In this document: positions 8,228 to 16,408 of the stretch, piece by piece
Layout of the letters: the number at the start of each line of letters is the position of its first letter
Numbering within the stretch: the first letter of the stretch is position 1
Assembly (NCBI RefSeq): GCF_015210005.1
Contig: NZ_MU158698.1
Span: 434,001 to 498,000, forward strand
DNA length: 64,000 nt
Origin: Sphingobacterium hungaricum
Lineage (GTDB): Bacteria > Bacteroidota > Bacteroidia > Sphingobacteriales > Sphingobacteriaceae
Reading direction: 5' to 3'
Program-made: the position numbers and the translations under genes
Notes under the pieces: model-generated
What the model was told of the DNA's origin: nothing
Databases searched by the model: none
The model's input: only the letters and a program-made list of their open reading frames with translations

Positions 8228-11200
8228 TTAAAATCCAACTGTTAAACCCAATGAGTACGCTCTAGGACGAGGGTAGTTCCCCCAATTGATTCCGTCTAAT
8301 CCAACTTCTGGATCAAAGCCCTTGTTGAATTTTGTGATGGTCAACAAATTATTTCCTGACGCATAAACACGAATGTTGCTAATCCCTTTAATGATGCCTG
8401 GTTTGAAATTATATCCAACTGTTACGTTTTGAAGACGTAAGAATGATCCGTCTTCCACGAAGAAATCAGACGCTTTATACCCTCTAGTATTATTTGCTCT
8501 TGGGTATAGATCGCTCGGATTGTCTGGAGTCCAGCGCTGTACCTGCCTGCTCGGTGTCATTTTTTGAAGGTCAAAAATATCATTGCCATACACACCATAA
8601 AACTGCGCACTTAAATCAAACTGCTTATAGTTCAATGAGGTATTGAAACTGTAAATGAAATTCGGTGTTGGATCTCCGATAACCGCACGGTCGTAGGTAG
8701 GATCGATTGTTCCATCCGCTGTGCCATCTGCTCCGGAAATATCCACGTACCTAATCTCTCCTGGAAGCGCTTCACCTCCCGTAAGTCCAGCTTCGATTCC
8801 TTGTTCTAGAGATTGGATAATTCCATTTGAGCGATATCCATAAAAGGTATACATTGGTTGACCTACGATAAAGTGATTGACGTTCTGACGAACCATTTCA
8901 ATCAGTGAACCCGTCACTACACGATCGCTCTCGCCCATAGCTACAACACGGTTTCTATTCAGCGCGAAATTACCGCCTAAGGACCAGTTAAAATCTTCCT
9001 TACGAATAATGTCTGCATTGACACCAAATTCAAAACCTTGGTTGTTAATTTCTCCATCATTTACCCATTGCTGATCAAATCCAGATGATGGCGAGATGGT
9101 GCGCGTGCGCAGTAGATCTTTCGTACGTTTGTTGTAGAAATCCAAAGTTAGGGTAAAACGCTGATCCATAATTCCGATATCTAAACCAATATCATAAGAT
9201 GTCGTAGTTTCCCATTTCAAGCTTTTATTCCCTAAACCGCCTACGATTGTCAAGCCTTGTTCGTTATTTGCGCCTGCTAATCCAGGACCAAATCCAGTCA
9301 TGAACCCATTTTGAGAACCTACATAATAGCGATCGGAACCGAACCTATCCAATGTTTGGTAAGGAGAAATACCTTGATTACCCGTCAGACCGTAACTCGT
9401 CCGCAATTTTAGTTCAGAAAAGATGCCTAAGTCTTTAACAAAGGATTCCTCGTTAATCTTCCAAGCAACGGCAGCTGAAGGAAAGAACGCCCATTTGTTA
9501 TTTTCGCCGAATTTTGTTGAACCATCGGCACGTCCGGTAACTGTCACAAGATACTTGTCCAACAAAGCGTAATTCGCTCGTCCAAACCAAGAGTGCAATG
9601 TCGAAGCATAAAGTCCATTATTTAGCACCTTTGTTTTGGCACTATTTAGGTTTTCATTTTGCAAATTATCATTTACAAAATTCATCCCTTGAAGATTGCT
9701 CGTCCTTGTTTTGGAATTCTGCAAGGAGAATCCTCCAACGAAATTTAATCGATGAATATCTTTGAATGTTTTGTCGATCGTTAAGTAGTTTTCATTAACT
9801 AGCTCGTTGTTGTTGTAATTGTTGATCGCCCCGAAACCTGTGTTTTCGTATCCTCGGAAGGTGACCGTTGCTGGCTCATACACATCGCCGATAGAATTAC
9901 CGTATTTTGTACTCAACTGGCTTCTAAACTGTAGCCAATCCGTAATTTTGACATTCACGAAAAATGTCCCCAACACATCGATGGATTTTGATTTATTCAA
10001 AACTTCATTGGCAATCGCCATTGGATTTCCGAAGTCCATCGCTGAAGTGCGGAAGTAATTTCCATTCTCGTCGTACACAGGAAATATCCGTGTGCGGCCT
10101 GCACTCAAGTTTTGACCTGTATTGTTTGTATAGGTTAAAATAATATTTGTTCCAGCGGATATCGCGTTATTTATTTTCTGATCTAGATTAAGCCTTCCTG
10201 TGTATTTATCATACGCATTCTTTATCGCTAGACCTTCTTCTTTATAGTAATTTCCTGACATCGAGTACTTCGTGTTATCAGATCCACCATCTATTCCTAA
10301 GGTATAATTTTGCGAAAAAGGATTTCTATACACTAAATCCACCCAGTCTGTATTGGTAGCCCATTTTGGTTTATTCGGATCCAATCCACGCAATTCGGCG
10401 ATGGAAGGAAAATAAACGCCGCTGCGAATCTCTCCTAAATAAGGCAATTGGCTAAGCGGAGTTCCACCATTTAAGGCCGCTTCATTTGCATACACAGCTT
10501 CTTCGATTCCATCTCGCCATAAGTCTGGTTTAACAGAAAGCGTAGACCCTGTATTCATTGTATTTAACGTGATGCGAGGAGTCCCTGCGCGCGCTTTTTT
10601 CGTTGTCACCATGATTACGCCATTCGCTCCGCGGGAACCATAAATAGCCGCTGAAGATGCATCTTTCAACACTTCAATAGACTCAATGTCTTCTGGGTTA
10701 ATTTGCTTTAGGTCACCCGCATCTCCCCATGGGAAACCATCGACAACCACCAATGGTGCATTCGAACCGCTCAATGAACTGTTACCGCGAATACGGATTG
10801 TCGCACCGGCTCCTGGCTGTCCGCTAGAGATTGCAACTTGCACACCAGGAATCTTCCCTTGAAGCAACTGATCGACAGAAGAGGCTGGAGTTTTATTCAA
10901 CTCGCTTCCTTTTAAGGTTGCGACAGATCCAGTCAGATCACTCTTTTTGACACCGCCATATCCAACGACAACGACATCTTCTAGGTCGACAGATGAACTC
11001 AGTAACACCGCGTCGATTGTGCTTCTCTTGTTGATTGAAATTTGCAATGTTTCTAATCCGACAGAGCTAAACGAAAGCACGTTATCCGCATCGGATACCA
11101 TTAACTCATAAATTCCCTCTTGGTTTGTCGAGGTGCTTTGTCCATTGGATTTCACCGTGACGCCAGATAAAGGTTTACCCTCACTATCCTTAACCACTCC

Positions 11201-11302
11201 CTTGATGACACGGCTTTGCGCCGTCGCGAGTTGGACAGTGAAAAGTACGCTAAGAAAAATAGCGCAGGTTTTTAATAAACTTCTTCTCATTATATTAAAC
11301 AT
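8228..11302 (-). CDS. SusC-like TonB-dependent oligosaccharide transporter (mannan locus)
   Basis: This is the outer-membrane importer of the SusCD pair. After the signal peptide come a carboxypeptidase-regulatory-like beta-domain (IKGVVKDSEGKPLSGVTV), a TonB box/plug region (VVVGYG, then RIRGNSSLSGSNAPLVVVDG) and a 22-strand barrel ending in GLTVGF. Length is 1024 residues, or 1020 if translation starts at the second methionine (11290, MRRSLLKTCAIFL), which gives the better signal peptide. No STN domain is present, in contrast to the SusC at 31663-35019, so control by an anti-sigma factor is not expected here. Confidence 0.93.
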   Translation of the reverse strand: MFNIMRRSLLKTCAIFLSVLFTVQLATAQSRVIKGVVKDSEGKPLSGVTVKSNGQSTSTNQEGIYELMVSDADNVLSFSSVGLETLQISINKRSTIDAVLLSSSVDLEDVVVVGYGGVKKSDLTGSVATLKGSELNKTPASSVDQLLQGKIPGVQVAISSGQPGAGATIRIRGNSSLSGSNAPLVVVDGFPWGDAGDLKQINPEDIESIEVLKDASSAAIYGSRGANGVIMVTTKKARAGTPRITLNTMNTGSTLSVKPDLWRDGIEEAVYANEAALNGGTPLSQLPYLGEIRSGVYFPSIAELRGLDPNKPKWATNTDWVDLVYRNPFSQNYTLGIDGGSDNTKYSMSGNYYKEEGLAIKNAYDKYTGRLNLDQKINNAISAGTNIILTYTNNTGQNLSAGRTRIFPVYDENGNYFRTSAMDFGNPMAIANEVLNKSKSIDVLGTFFVNVKITDWLQFRSQLSTKYGNSIGDVYEPATVTFRGYENTGFGAINNYNNNELVNENYLTIDKTFKDIHRLNFVGGFSLQNSKTRTSNLQGMNFVNDNLQNENLNSAKTKVLNNGLYASTLHSWFGRANYALLDKYLVTVTGRADGSTKFGENNKWAFFPSAAVAWKINEESFVKDLGIFSELKLRTSYGLTGNQGISPYQTLDRFGSDRYYVGSQNGFMTGFGPGLAGANNEQGLTIVGGLGNKSLKWETTTSYDIGLDIGIMDQRFTLTLDFYNKRTKDLLRTRTISPSSGFDQQWVNDGEINNQGFEFGVNADIIRKEDFNWSLGGNFALNRNRVVAMGESDRVVTGSLIEMVRQNVNHFIVGQPMYTFYGYRSNGIIQSLEQGIEAGLTGGEALPGEIRYVDISGADGTADGTIDPTYDRAVIGDPTPNFIYSFNTSLNYKQFDLSAQFYGVYGNDIFDLQKMTPSRQVQRWTPDNPSDLYPRANNTRGYKASDFFVEDGSFLRLQNVTVGYNFKPGIIKGISNIRVYASGNNLLTITKFNKGFDPEVGLDGINWGNYPRPRAYSLGLTVGF

Positions 11303-11392
11303 TTAGATTTATTTATTTAGCTTAATTGGTAATTTTTCACCCCGACAAATTAGCAAGGGATTTTTCATAATTGATTTATATTAAGCTTTAGA

Positions 11393-11400
11393 CAAAGATA
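11393..11400 (-). promoter_or_regulatory. Putative promoter -7 box for the mannan locus (susC)
   Basis: The minus strand reads TATCTTTG, matching TAnnTTTG. It lies about 90 bases upstream of susC and shares its exact octamer with the box at 328-335. The start of a candidate operator is 26 bases upstream in both cases. Confidence 0.55.
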
Positions 11401-11425
11401 TCTTACGAAGGGGCAACGGGTGCAA

Positions 11426-11512
11426 TACTATTTTAGCTAATTATTGTACAATAACTAGTTAAATGGTCTGCTTGTGCAAACAGATGACCAAAAAGGCATA
11501 TATTATTTTAAC
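11426..11512 (-). promoter_or_regulatory. Two candidate operator half-sites upstream of susC
   Basis: TACTATTTTA is at 11426-11435 and TATTATTTTAAC at 11501-11512 (plus-strand reading), 75 bases apart. The second site falls just after the stop codon of the araC-type gene. Identical or near-identical words with the same spacing precede the GH130 phosphorylase gene at 361-446. Confidence 0.45.
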
Positions 11513-11515
11513 TTA

Positions 11516-12397
11516 TTACACAAAGATCCTGCTGCCGCTAAAGTTTAAGCGGTACTCAGAAGGTGTGCAATTTTTCTTGCGCCTAAACATGCGGTTAAAA
11601 TTGGAGATGTTATTGAATCCGCATTGGTAGCATATTTCAGCAACGGTATTGCTTGTTTCGATCAGCATGCGAGTGGCATGGCCGAGACGAATTTCATTCA
11701 AATTATCGATAAAGGTTTTGCCCGTTCTTTTCTTAATAAACCTAGAAAAGGAAACTTCGGACATATTCACTTGATCCGCTAAATCTTTCAATGTGACATG
11801 CTCACTAAAATGACGGTTCATGTATTCGAATGCGCTATCCAAACGTCGGCTACGATGGGTCAAGCTTTTGTCTAATAGCATATCGCCATCGACCAACGTT
11901 TTTGTGTCTTTGGCTATGGACAAATCCCGCAGGATCAACATCAGTTTAATGACAGAGTCGAAACCTGTAGTCTTGTGCAGATTTAGAATTTCCGGAGCAA
12001 TTTGTTTCACCGTATCCGACGAAAAATGAAGTCCATAGCGACTTAGGGACAACATTCTCTTGATAAAATTCAATTGGTTTTTATCTAAGAAACGCTCACT
12101 GAAAAGATCTTGATGCCATTGTATAGTGACTTCAATAATTTTCTTTGATTCGCAATTATGGTTGAACCAGCCATGAGGAAGGTTTGGCCCTGCTAAAACC
12201 AATTCGAGTTCATCGATCTCTTCGACATGATTTCCCACAATACGCTGTGCTCCCTTTGCATGCAGTATCATATTTAACTCATACTCCTCATGATAATGAT
12301 AGGGAAAATCAAACTTCTCTTTCTCCCTGTGGAAGACAGTGAAACATTCAGTTTCTCTTAAGGGAGTAACTTCCTTGATTGCGTGGTTTTGGCTCAT
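11516..12397 (-). CDS. AraC-family transcriptional regulator (cupin + HTH)
   Basis: The 293-residue protein has an N-terminal cupin-like sensing domain (about 15-110; FPYHYHEEYELNMILHAKG is the typical His-rich start). A C-terminal AraC double helix-turn-helix follows (about 190-290; LADQVNMSEVSFSRFIKKRTGK, then CYQCGFNNISNFNRMFRRKK). It lies upstream of susC on the same strand and most likely activates the mannan locus in response to a sugar. It is an ordinary one-component AraC protein, not a hybrid two-component system. The ligand is unknown. Confidence 0.88.
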   Translation of the reverse strand: MSQNHAIKEVTPLRETECFTVFHREKEKFDFPYHYHEEYELNMILHAKGAQRIVGNHVEEIDELELVLAGPNLPHGWFNHNCESKKIIEVTIQWHQDLFSERFLDKNQLNFIKRMLSLSRYGLHFSSDTVKQIAPEILNLHKTTGFDSVIKLMLILRDLSIAKDTKTLVDGDMLLDKSLTHRSRRLDSAFEYMNRHFSEHVTLKDLADQVNMSEVSFSRFIKKRTGKTFIDNLNEIRLGHATRMLIETSNTVAEICYQCGFNNISNFNRMFRRKKNCTPSEYRLNFSGSRIFV

Positions 12398-12548
12398 ATC
12401 GGTTAGAATCCTATTATCGAAAATAACAATAAAAATTTTAAAATCTAGCTATACACACAAATAATTAATCATTTAAAATAAACCTAAGTAATTCTATTCA
12501 TAATTGGATAAAATACTATCATAACTAAATTCGTAGAATAAAATGGGG

Positions 12549-12618
12549 TGCGTACCTACGGCACGCATATATTTGTCGAATAATCTTGCTACAAAGGGGT
12601 AGCTCCTATGGAGCAATA
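12549..12618. repeat. REP-like repeat, about 70 bp (copy 1 of a direct pair)
   Basis: This contains the 17-mer GCGTACCTACGGCACGC (12550-12566), an imperfect palindrome, and the hairpin GCTCCTATGGAGC (12602-12614). The whole stretch is about 85-90% identical to 13073-13142. No coding potential is visible. Confidence 0.75.
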
Positions 12619-12770
12619 TCGATTCAATTTTGCTAACATTAATTCTGTCATTCTGAGGAACTAAATTTTGCTCACAAAACTCTTGGAAGATATTGACGGT
12701 AAAGTGCTAATTGATTCTTTGTCAATACGCTCCTAAAACAGTAAAGTATATTGAATAATGGATAGAGGTC

Positions 12771-12968
12771 GGATTATACTTTATTTTAAAGCCTCGTTAG
12801 AGGCTGAATGTTTGTAGAAATAATTAGGAGAATTAAATGCGTGCCGTAGGTACGCAATCCGATCGAAAAGATTTATATAGCTTTAAAATAAATTGTTGCG
12901 TACCTACGGCACGCTATCATTATTACGTATTTTTTTCCTACAACCATTTTGCTCCTACGGAGCAATTT
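12771..12968. repeat. Composite palindromic repeat unit, copy A (REPIN-like)
   Basis: Four palindromic modules stand in fixed order: GCCTCGTTAGAGGC (12791-12804), GCGTGCCGTAGGTACGC (12839-12855), its exact reverse complement (12898-12914) and GCTCCTACGGAGC (12951-12963). The two 17-mers form an inverted pair around about 42 bases, as in REPINs. The whole unit recurs at 58464-58640 with the same order and conserved linkers such as TGAATGTTTGTAGAAAT. REPINs elsewhere are mobilised by RAYT transposases; none is in this window. Confidence 0.75.
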
Positions 12969-12995
12969 CAAAGCCAATAGATTTTCCGCTCAATA

Positions 12996-13056
12996 TGCCG
13001 TAGGCACAACCGCTTTGTAGAAAAAAAACAGCGAAATATTTTGTGCCGTAGGTACA
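12996..13056. repeat. Two further REP-like cores
   Basis: TGCCGTAGGCA at 12996-13006 is a perfect stem around GTA. TGTGCCGTAGGTACA at 13042-13056 is a shortened form of the 17-mer found in the neighbouring repeats. Their divergence suggests older insertions within the same cluster. Confidence 0.6.
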
Positions 13057-13072
13057 ACCCTTTACCAAAAGG

Positions 13073-13142
13073 CGCGTACCTACGGCACGCATGTATTTAT
13101 CAATAAATCTTGCTACAAAGCGGTAGCTCCTACGGAGCATTT
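13073..13142. repeat. REP-like repeat, about 70 bp (copy 2 of a direct pair)
   Basis: This carries GCGTACCTACGGCACGC at 13074-13090 and GCTCCTACGGAGC at 13126-13138. The linker includes AATCTTGCTACAAAG, which is shared with 12549-12618. Both copies are in the same orientation. Confidence 0.75.
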
Positions 13143-13157
13143 TTGTATTTTATAAAA

Positions 13158-13295
13158 GCACACGCGAAACGCGTGCGCTAGCGAAAGGATTGGCGATTAA
13201 GCAGGTTTTGAATTTTTACTTTTTATTTTGAAAGCTGTTCGATATCTTCCGAAGGGAGATGTCGAACTTAGGATAGATCGGGATTTATAATCCCG
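13158..13295. repeat. Three hairpin modules at the end of the repeat cluster
   Basis: A near-palindrome centred on CGCGAAACGCG lies at 13158-13178. A 31-base imperfect hairpin at 13237-13267 begins GTTCGATATCTTCC and ends GATGTCGAAC. The palindrome CGGGATTTATAATCCCG is at 13279-13295. The 31-base module recurs in opposite orientation at 58429-58459 with about 28 of 31 bases matching. These belong to the same family of dispersed non-coding elements as the rest of 12540-13300. Confidence 0.6.
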
Positions 13296-13303
13296 AAAAA
13301 CAG

Positions 13304-13340
13304 AAAAAAAAATAAGCCATTCAAATTGAATGGCTTATTT
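13304..13340 (-). terminator. Rho-independent terminator after yajC
   Basis: The stem AATAAGCCATTCA/TGAATGGCTTATT (13311-13339) is followed on the minus strand by a run of nine T. It ends the nusB-DUF1573-yajC transcript. Confidence 0.85.
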
Positions 13341-13364
13341 ACTAAAGCATAAAAATGCTATTTC

Positions 13365-13688
13365 TTATTTTTTCGCAACTTCGCCGTTAGCAACACGAGA
13401 AGCGTCTAAAGCAACTGCTGATTTATCAAAACGGATTTTTACACCTGAACCAACATCTACTAAAAATGTAGTATCGCTTACTTCAACGATGCGCCCGTGA
13501 ATACCTGCAGTAGTTACTATTTTAGAATTTACTCCTAATTCTTCGATATATTTTTTGTGATCTTTTTGTTTTTTCATTTGTGGTCTGATGATAAAGAAAA
13601 AGAAAACCACAACGATCAAGATCATTGGTAAGAAACTCATTAAACCCCCAGCTCCTGATGAAGCTTGTAATAAAATAGATGAAATCAT
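13365..13688 (-). CDS. yajC: Preprotein translocase subunit YajC
   Basis: The 107-residue single-span membrane protein has its hydrophobic segment at about residues 16-38, followed by IRPQMKKQKDHKKYIEEL and the small beta-domain SKIVTTAGIHGRIVEVSD typical of YajC. It is an accessory of the SecDF holotranslocon in the inner membrane. It lies downstream of the DUF1573 lipoprotein and nusB, an arrangement usual in Bacteroidota, and the transcript ends in the hairpin at 13304-13340. Confidence 0.95.
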   Translation of the reverse strand: MISSILLQASSGAGGLMSFLPMILIVVVFFFFIIRPQMKKQKDHKKYIEELGVNSKIVTTAGIHGRIVEVSDTTFLVDVGSGVKIRFDKSAVALDASRVANGEVAKK

Positions 13689-13715
13689 TTTAATATTATT
13701 TTAATTTTAAATGTA

Positions 13716-14165
13716 TTACTTTGCTGTTACTGTCCCTTTAATTTGTACAGTTTCTACGCTATTCTCCGCATTCGAGCGGATAGTTACGATTTTTTGCTGT
13801 TGACCTGCTTGACCATTGCTGTCAAAATGAACTTTAATCTCACCCGACGCTCCTGGTTTAACGGGTACACTAGTGTATTCAGGCGTAGTACATCCACATG
13901 TAGCAGATACTTGCGCTAGGATAACAGGTGCTGTCCCCGTATTGTTAAATGTAAAGACATGCTCTACAATCTCGCCCTCTTTGATTGTACCAAAGTCGTA
14001 CTCCCTTTCCGGGAATTCAATGGTACCTATCCCAGCATTTTGATTAGCTGCAACAGTTTCTGTTGAACTGCTGTCCGTTGTTTCAGTACTATTTTTAGAA
14101 GCTTGATTACAAGACATTACTGAAAAACTCAATAAGCCAATCAGTGCTATATTCGTGATATTCAT
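13716..14165 (-). CDS. DUF1573 lipoprotein
   Basis: The 149-residue protein has a lipobox ending at Cys19 (FSVMSC) and a low-complexity Ser/Thr linker. It carries one DUF1573 Ig-like beta-sandwich (EYDFGTIKEGEIVEHVFTF, then SATCGCTTPEYT). The family is widespread in Bacteroidota and has no assigned molecular function. The start is only 6 bases from the nusB stop, so the genes are co-transcribed. Confidence 0.88.
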   Translation of the reverse strand: MNITNIALIGLLSFSVMSCNQASKNSTETTDSSSTETVAANQNAGIGTIEFPEREYDFGTIKEGEIVEHVFTFNNTGTAPVILAQVSATCGCTTPEYTSVPVKPGASGEIKVHFDSNGQAGQQQKIVTIRSNAENSVETVQIKGTVTAK

Positions 14166-14171
14166 ACGTAT

Positions 14172-15119
14172 TTAACTTTTAAGTCCGCGACCTTCTTTTT
14201 GAATGCGGCCTTGATCATTCAAATCTGCGAAAATTTTATCTAAAATACCATTTATAAACGAATTACTTTTCAGCGAGCTGAACTCTTTTGACAATTCTAT
14301 GTATTCGTTGATGGTAACCTTTACAGGAATGGTCGGAAAGTTAATTAATTCGGCAATTGCCATTTTCATTAGAATGGTATCCAATAAAGCGATACGATCA
14401 GCTTCCCAGTTTTTAGTTTTGACCGCGATCAAATCATGGTATTCGCTGTTATTGCGAATGGTATAATGCAATAGATCTTCGATAAATAAGCGGTCTTCGT
14501 CCCAATTAGGGGTCAAATCTGCTAACTTATTCTGTGCAGGATTTTCGCTCGAGAAATTTTTAAAGGTCTTGGCAATCATTGCTTGCAACACCTCTTTATC
14601 TACCGGCCAGTTAATAAAACGCTGTTCAAAAGCTTGTTCGATTTCCGGAGTTTTTAAAATAATCTTCTTGAAAATAAACTTGATAATGTCTTTTTCGGCG
14701 CCGATCGAACGATCTTCATCCATAATGTACGCCGCATATTGTTCTGTATTTTTCAGCTGTGCGAATACAAGCCGAACAATTTCTGGGTCGAAACCCCAAT
14801 CTACTTTGTATTTTTTCACTAAATCCACATACTCTCTATTTTGTCTTAGCGACTCAATAAATGCATTGGTATTTAATTTGGTGGTTAATGATTTATCCTT
14901 ATCCGTCGGCAACCATTTATTGGCTCTGCCTTCTGCATCGATAAGCACAAATTCAGCTACTTCGTCCAGAAGGTTCAATGTCCAGATGTACATCTCATTG
15001 ACTTCTTCAACGTTTTTTAGCAGCGCTTTTTCATAGTTTTTTGCTTGTTTATCTTCCGATAAGTTGTACGCGTAAAGCGTTTGCATGACCTTAACCCTAA
15101 GGTGTCTTCTGTTAAGCAT
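14172..15119 (-). CDS. nusB: Transcription antitermination factor NusB, long Bacteroidota form
   Basis: The start MLNRRHLRVKVMQTLYAYN and the C-terminal LDTILMKMAIAELINFPTIPVKVTINEYIELSKEFS are diagnostic of NusB. The protein binds boxA RNA with NusE during rRNA antitermination. At 315 residues it is about twice the length of the Escherichia coli protein (about 139); a long helical insert separates the two conserved ends. This long form is usual in Bacteroidota. Confidence 0.95.
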   Translation of the reverse strand: MLNRRHLRVKVMQTLYAYNLSEDKQAKNYEKALLKNVEEVNEMYIWTLNLLDEVAEFVLIDAEGRANKWLPTDKDKSLTTKLNTNAFIESLRQNREYVDLVKKYKVDWGFDPEIVRLVFAQLKNTEQYAAYIMDEDRSIGAEKDIIKFIFKKIILKTPEIEQAFEQRFINWPVDKEVLQAMIAKTFKNFSSENPAQNKLADLTPNWDEDRLFIEDLLHYTIRNNSEYHDLIAVKTKNWEADRIALLDTILMKMAIAELINFPTIPVKVTINEYIELSKEFSSLKSNSFINGILDKIFADLNDQGRIQKEGRGLKS

Positions 15120-15171
15120 ATATAGATATAAGAACGATTTTGTTTTTTATGTTAAATGAACAAGCCAAGTA

Positions 15172-16245
15172 TTATCTCCTGATTTTTCTGACGTCAAAGA
15201 TACGCTTTTCTGCCAATTGATTTGCAGCTTCGTGGGTAGTAATATTTTCTTCCCTTGATTTTTGGATTACATGACGGGTTGCGTTATAGATATGACGCAC
15301 CAAATGTTCGGTACGATCGGCTCCATAACCTTCTATTTCTGAGAAACAACTGATCAATGCACCAGAATTAATCAAGAAATCCGGTGTGTATAAAATATCG
15401 TGTTTTTTTAGCAGCAAGTTTGTTTCCGCTTCATCTTTTAATTGATTGTTTGCCGAACCGGCAATGATTTTGCAACGCATTTTAGGCACAGTTTCTGGAT
15501 TAACAGTTCCGCCTAACGCGCATGGCGCATACACATCCACGTCCAATTCGTAACTTGTCGAATAGGTAATCGGCTCTGCTTTGTATTTTGCTGCAATTTT
15601 CATTTTGCGCTCTTCGGTCATATCCGAAACATACACACGCGCATTTTCAGAACGAAGCATTGCGACCAACTGTTCGCCCACGCTGCCCACGCCTTGAACA
15701 GCCACCTTGCGCCCTGCCAATGTATCATCTCCGTAAACTTCTTTAATAGCGGCTTTTATTCCATAAAAAACACCTTTAGCTGCCGATAAAGTTGTATCTC
15801 CGCCCCCATTCATGGCCGTAGGCAATCCTGCGACATGATTAGTTTCGGCATACATGTATTCCAGATCTTTTTGGGTTGTACCCACATCGATGGATGCGAT
15901 GAAATTTCCATTTAACCCTTCGACGAACTGACCAAAACGGCGCATAAGCACCTCTGTTTTATCCGTGCGGTTATTTCCGATAATGATGGCACTTCCGCCA
16001 CCTAAATTTAATCCAGCCAAAGCCGATTTGTAGGTAATTGCTTTGGACAAACGCAATGCATCTTCCACAGCCTCTTGCATCGAAGTGTATGGCAACATGC
16101 GGACACCGCCAATCGCCGGGCCTAAAGTCGTATCATGAATGGCAACGATGGCCTGTAAACCGACCTCTTTGTCTTGACAGAAAAAAAGGTTCTCGTGGTT
16201 TGACTCTCCCATCCAACCAAAAATATTGCGCTGATCTATATCCAT
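15172..16245 (-). CDS. Glu/Leu/Phe/Val dehydrogenase family protein (leucine-dehydrogenase-like)
   Basis: The 357-residue protein has the dimerisation/substrate domain at about 1-140 and a NAD-binding Rossmann domain at about 150-330 (VAVQGVGSVGEQLV). By family it would oxidatively deaminate a branched-chain amino acid. The substrate-binding lysine of ITYKSALAG is kept (Lys73). The catalytic lysine of the GGGK motif, 12 residues later, is replaced by Ser85 (GLNLGGGSAII; codon AGT). The usual TAEDVG is changed to ASIDVG, keeping the Asp. The enzyme may be inactive or have altered chemistry, so the name is given by family only. Confidence 0.85.
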   Translation of the reverse strand: MDIDQRNIFGWMGESNHENLFFCQDKEVGLQAIVAIHDTTLGPAIGGVRMLPYTSMQEAVEDALRLSKAITYKSALAGLNLGGGSAIIIGNNRTDKTEVLMRRFGQFVEGLNGNFIASIDVGTTQKDLEYMYAETNHVAGLPTAMNGGGDTTLSAAKGVFYGIKAAIKEVYGDDTLAGRKVAVQGVGSVGEQLVAMLRSENARVYVSDMTEERKMKIAAKYKAEPITYSTSYELDVDVYAPCALGGTVNPETVPKMRCKIIAGSANNQLKDEAETNLLLKKHDILYTPDFLINSGALISCFSEIEGYGADRTEHLVRHIYNATRHVIQKSREENITTHEAANQLAEKRIFDVRKIRR

Positions 16246-16280
16246 TTCAAATTGATTTTGATATGCTCTTGAATTTGCTA

Positions 16281-16288
16281 CAAAATTA
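16281..16288 (-). promoter_or_regulatory. Putative -7 box of the leucine-dehydrogenase-like gene
   Basis: The minus strand reads TAATTTTG, 36 bases upstream of the start codon, matching TAnnTTTG. It is divergent from the ABC-exporter promoter at 16392-16399. Confidence 0.5.
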
Positions 16289-16391
16289 GAAAATTATTTA
16301 TTCTCAACCAGTTATTTCAGCGATTTCTTAAATTTTACAAAAGCGTTAATATTATACGCCTTTAGCAGAAATTTATTTAAATAATATAGCT

Positions 16392-16399
16392 TACTTTTG
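16392..16399 (+). promoter_or_regulatory. Putative -7 box of the ABC exporter gene
   Basis: TACTTTTG ends only 9 bases before the ATG at 16409. If this is the promoter, the mRNA is leaderless or nearly so. Confidence 0.5.
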
Positions 16400-16408
16400 T
16401 AATTCTTT

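Noticed and set aside
12955..13140. Minus-strand frame of 61 codons in the repeat cluster
   Set aside because: It lies entirely on REP-like palindromes and their linkers, and its translation has no protein-like pattern.
12540..13300. Possible CRISPR array because of many similar short palindromes
   Set aside because: Repeats differ in length and orientation, spacing is irregular, linkers are themselves repeated, and no cas gene is nearby.
14569..15036. Antisense frame of 155 codons opposite nusB
   Set aside because: The composition is Ser-rich as expected from reading nusB backwards; nusB itself is certain.
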